From: Sandaracinomonas sp041180785
Lineage (GTDB): Bacteria > Bacteroidota > Bacteroidia > Cytophagales > Spirosomataceae
Direction of reading: 5' to 3'
NCBI GenBank assembly: GCA_041180785.1
Contig: JBEGQV010000081.1
Location: 1 to 5,478 of the forward strand
Length of the DNA: 5,478 bases
In this document: piece by piece, positions 4,275 through 5,478 of the stretch
How positions within the stretch are numbered: position 1 is the first letter of the stretch
Layout: each line of letters opens with the position of its first letter
Notes under the pieces: model-generated
What the model was told of the DNA's origin: nothing
Database searches by the model: none
Seen by the model: the letters and a program-made list of their open reading frames with translations, nothing else
Made by a program: the position numbers and the translations under genes

Positions 4275-5478
4275 ATGAGAATTACAAACTTTGCTGCCTA
4301 TCAACAAGCTTATAAAGAAAGTGTGGAAAATCCAGAAAAATTTTGGGCAAAAATTGCCTCCGAAAATTTTGTTTGGAGCAAACCCTTTACCAAAATTTTA
4401 GATTGGAATTTTAACGATTACCAAGTCAAATGGTTTGAAGACGGACAATTAAATATTACAAGCAATGCCTTGGATCGTCATGCTGAAAGCCAACCTAATA
4501 CCGTTGCTTTAATTTATGAACCTAATGAACCGGGTGACGAATCGATTTCAATTACCTATAAGGAGTTATTAGAAAAGGTTTCACGATTTGCGAATGTCTT
4601 GAAAGCCAATGGCGTTCAAAAAGGCGACAGAGTGTGTATTTATATGCCCATGATTCCTGAATTGGCCATTGCTGTATTAGCAACTGCTCGCATTGGAGCC
4701 ATTCACTCAGTTGTTTTTGGTGGGTTTTCAGCTCAGTCGATTGCAGATCGTATCAACGATTCTGAATGCAAAGTAGTGATCACCACTGATGGGGCTATTC
4801 GTGGAAACAAGAAAATACCCATGAAAGAAACAGTGGATGAGGCTTTAGTGACTTGTCCATGCGTAGATAAAGTAATAGTGGCATCTCGTACACATACCCC
4901 AGTTTCGATGATCAAGGGAAGAGATATTTGGTGGAAAGAAGCCGAACAAGAAGTTAGCGCCGATTGTCCAGCTGAAATCATGAATGCCGAAGATCCACTA
5001 TTTATATTATATACATCGGGCTCTACAGGTAAACCCAAAGGTGTAGTGCATACTTGCGGTGGTTACATGGTCTATGCAGCTTATACCTTCGCAAACGTAT
5101 TCCAATACAATCCAGGTGATGTATATTTCTGTACAGCAGACATTGGTTGGATCACAGGTCACTCCTACTTGGTCTATGGTCCGCTCTTAAATGGTGCAAC
5201 TTCTTTGATGTTCGAGGGCATACCAACATATCCAGATGCGGGACGTTTCTGGGACATCATTGAGCGACACAAAGTAAATATATTCTACACCGCACCAACT
5301 GCCATTCGTTCCTTAATGGGTTTTGGTGATTGTTTTTTAGAAAACAAAAATTTAAGTACACTCCGTGTACTTGGTTCGGTGGGAGAGCCTTTAAACGAAG
5401 AAGCTTGGCATTGGTACAATGATAAAATTGGCAAAGGTAATTGTCCAATCGTAGATACCTGGTGGCAAACTGAAACGG
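4275..5478 (+). CDS. acs: Acetyl-CoA synthetase (AMP-forming), C-terminal part beyond the window
   Basis: Acs activates acetate with ATP to acetyl-AMP and then forms acetyl-CoA, feeding the TCA cycle, glyoxylate shunt or lipid synthesis. The frame is open from the ATG at 4275 to the window end, giving 401 complete codons of an enzyme usually about 630-650 residues long. The start is fixed by an in-frame stop at 4266-4268. Motifs: N-terminal Acs-type region with FAAYQQAYKESVENPEKFWA (6-25), RIGAIHSVVFGGFSAQSIADR (139-159), nucleotide-binding loop YTSGSTGKPKG (246-256), GWITGHSY (291-298), TYPDAGRFW (318-326), FYTAPTAIR (337-345), GSVGEP (367-372) and DTWWQTET (394-401). Trp397 aligns, by a constant offset of 17, with Salmonella Acs Trp414, which limits the acyl pocket to short acids; Ile293, Thr294 and Val369 line up with Val310, Thr311 and Val386 (numbers from memory). 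This favours acetate. The C-terminal domain with the acetylation-regulated Lys is outside the window. It is the third gene of the + strand cluster. Confidence 0.97.
   Translation, partial: MRITNFAAYQQAYKESVENPEKFWAKIASENFVWSKPFTKILDWNFNDYQVKWFEDGQLNITSNALDRHAESQPNTVALIYEPNEPGDESISITYKELLEKVSRFANVLKANGVQKGDRVCIYMPMIPELAIAVLATARIGAIHSVVFGGFSAQSIADRINDSECKVVITTDGAIRGNKKIPMKETVDEALVTCPCVDKVIVASRTHTPVSMIKGRDIWWKEAEQEVSADCPAEIMNAEDPLFILYTSGSTGKPKGVVHTCGGYMVYAAYTFANVFQYNPGDVYFCTADIGWITGHSYLVYGPLLNGATSLMFEGIPTYPDAGRFWDIIERHKVNIFYTAPTAIRSLMGFGDCFLENKNLSTLRVLGSVGEPLNEEAWHWYNDKIGKGNCPIVDTWWQTET
5330..5372. repeat. Two adjacent perfect inverted repeats inside acs
   Basis: The first has arms TTGTTTT (5330-5336) and AAAACAA (5341-5347) around TTAG. 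The second has arms AAGTACAC (5354-5361) and GTGTACTT (5365-5372) around TCC. They are separated by 6 bases and lie in codons for about residues 352-366. Both could fold as short mRNA hairpins. No T-run follows the second, so a terminator is unlikely; chance in an AT-rich gene is a fair alternative, especially for the first. Confidence 0.5.

Noticed and set aside
4733..5038. A 101-codon minus-strand open frame opposite acs
   Set aside because: It lies wholly inside the well-supported acs coding frame, its translation has no recognisable domain, and no promoter or context supports it.
5257..5448. A 63-codon minus-strand open frame opposite acs
   Set aside because: It is antisense to conserved acs motifs and has no supporting signal.
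4275..5478. Propionyl-CoA or acetoacetyl-CoA synthetase instead of Acs
   Set aside because: The N-terminal region, GWITGHSY, TYPDAGRFW and the double Trp in DTWWQTET fit acetyl-CoA synthetase best. Final exclusion needs the missing C-terminal third.
1..5478. Defence island, prophage, mobile element, CRISPR array or riboswitch
   Set aside because: All genes found are core metabolism, transport or RNA processing. There is no transposase, integrase, spaced repeat array or long structured leader; the longest leader is about 50 bases.

Overview
The window is AT-rich, densely coding DNA with very short intergenic gaps and no convincing Shine-Dalgarno sequence before any start. The only intergenic region large enough for promoters carries two exact matches to the Bacteroidota -7 promoter element (TAnnTTTG). 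With the protein styles (RhlE-type helicase, MHS transporter, Acs), this suggests a chromosomal segment of a Bacteroidota species. The phylum is an inference; I cannot name a genus. I see no phage, IS element, CRISPR, tRNA or rRNA.

Layout from left to right. (1) The 3' end of a + strand gene ends at 160 and encodes the last 52 residues of a rhodanese domain. It converges on (2) a minus-strand pair: a DEAD-box RNA helicase of RhlE type (1025-2320) followed by miaA, tRNA dimethylallyltransferase (183-1052). The two overlap by 28 bases in different frames. The short convergent gap and miaA stop hold a small array of a 7-bp repeat rather than a hairpin terminator. (3) Bases 2321-2462 form a compact divergent control region with back-to-back -7 elements and, just after the + strand one, a perfect 7-bp inverted repeat. 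(4) A + strand cluster follows with gaps of 12 and 15 bases: an MHS-family major facilitator transporter (2463-4022), a 74-residue two-helix membrane protein (4035-4259), and acs, acetyl-CoA synthetase (from 4275, cut by the window end after 401 codons).

The minus-strand pair is RNA housekeeping (RNA remodelling and tRNA A37 modification). The + strand cluster looks like a uptake-and-activation unit: a proton-coupled carboxylate permease, a small membrane partner, and the enzyme that turns acetate into acetyl-CoA. The arrangement resembles the enterobacterial acs-yjcH-actP operon, but with an unrelated permease family and an apparently unrelated small protein. The transporter is unusual in having an extracytoplasmic insertion of about 80 residues between helices 9 and 10. 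These are the most interesting points in an otherwise ordinary core-genome region. There is also a set of short perfect inverted repeats inside miaA, the transporter and acs, whose significance is uncertain.
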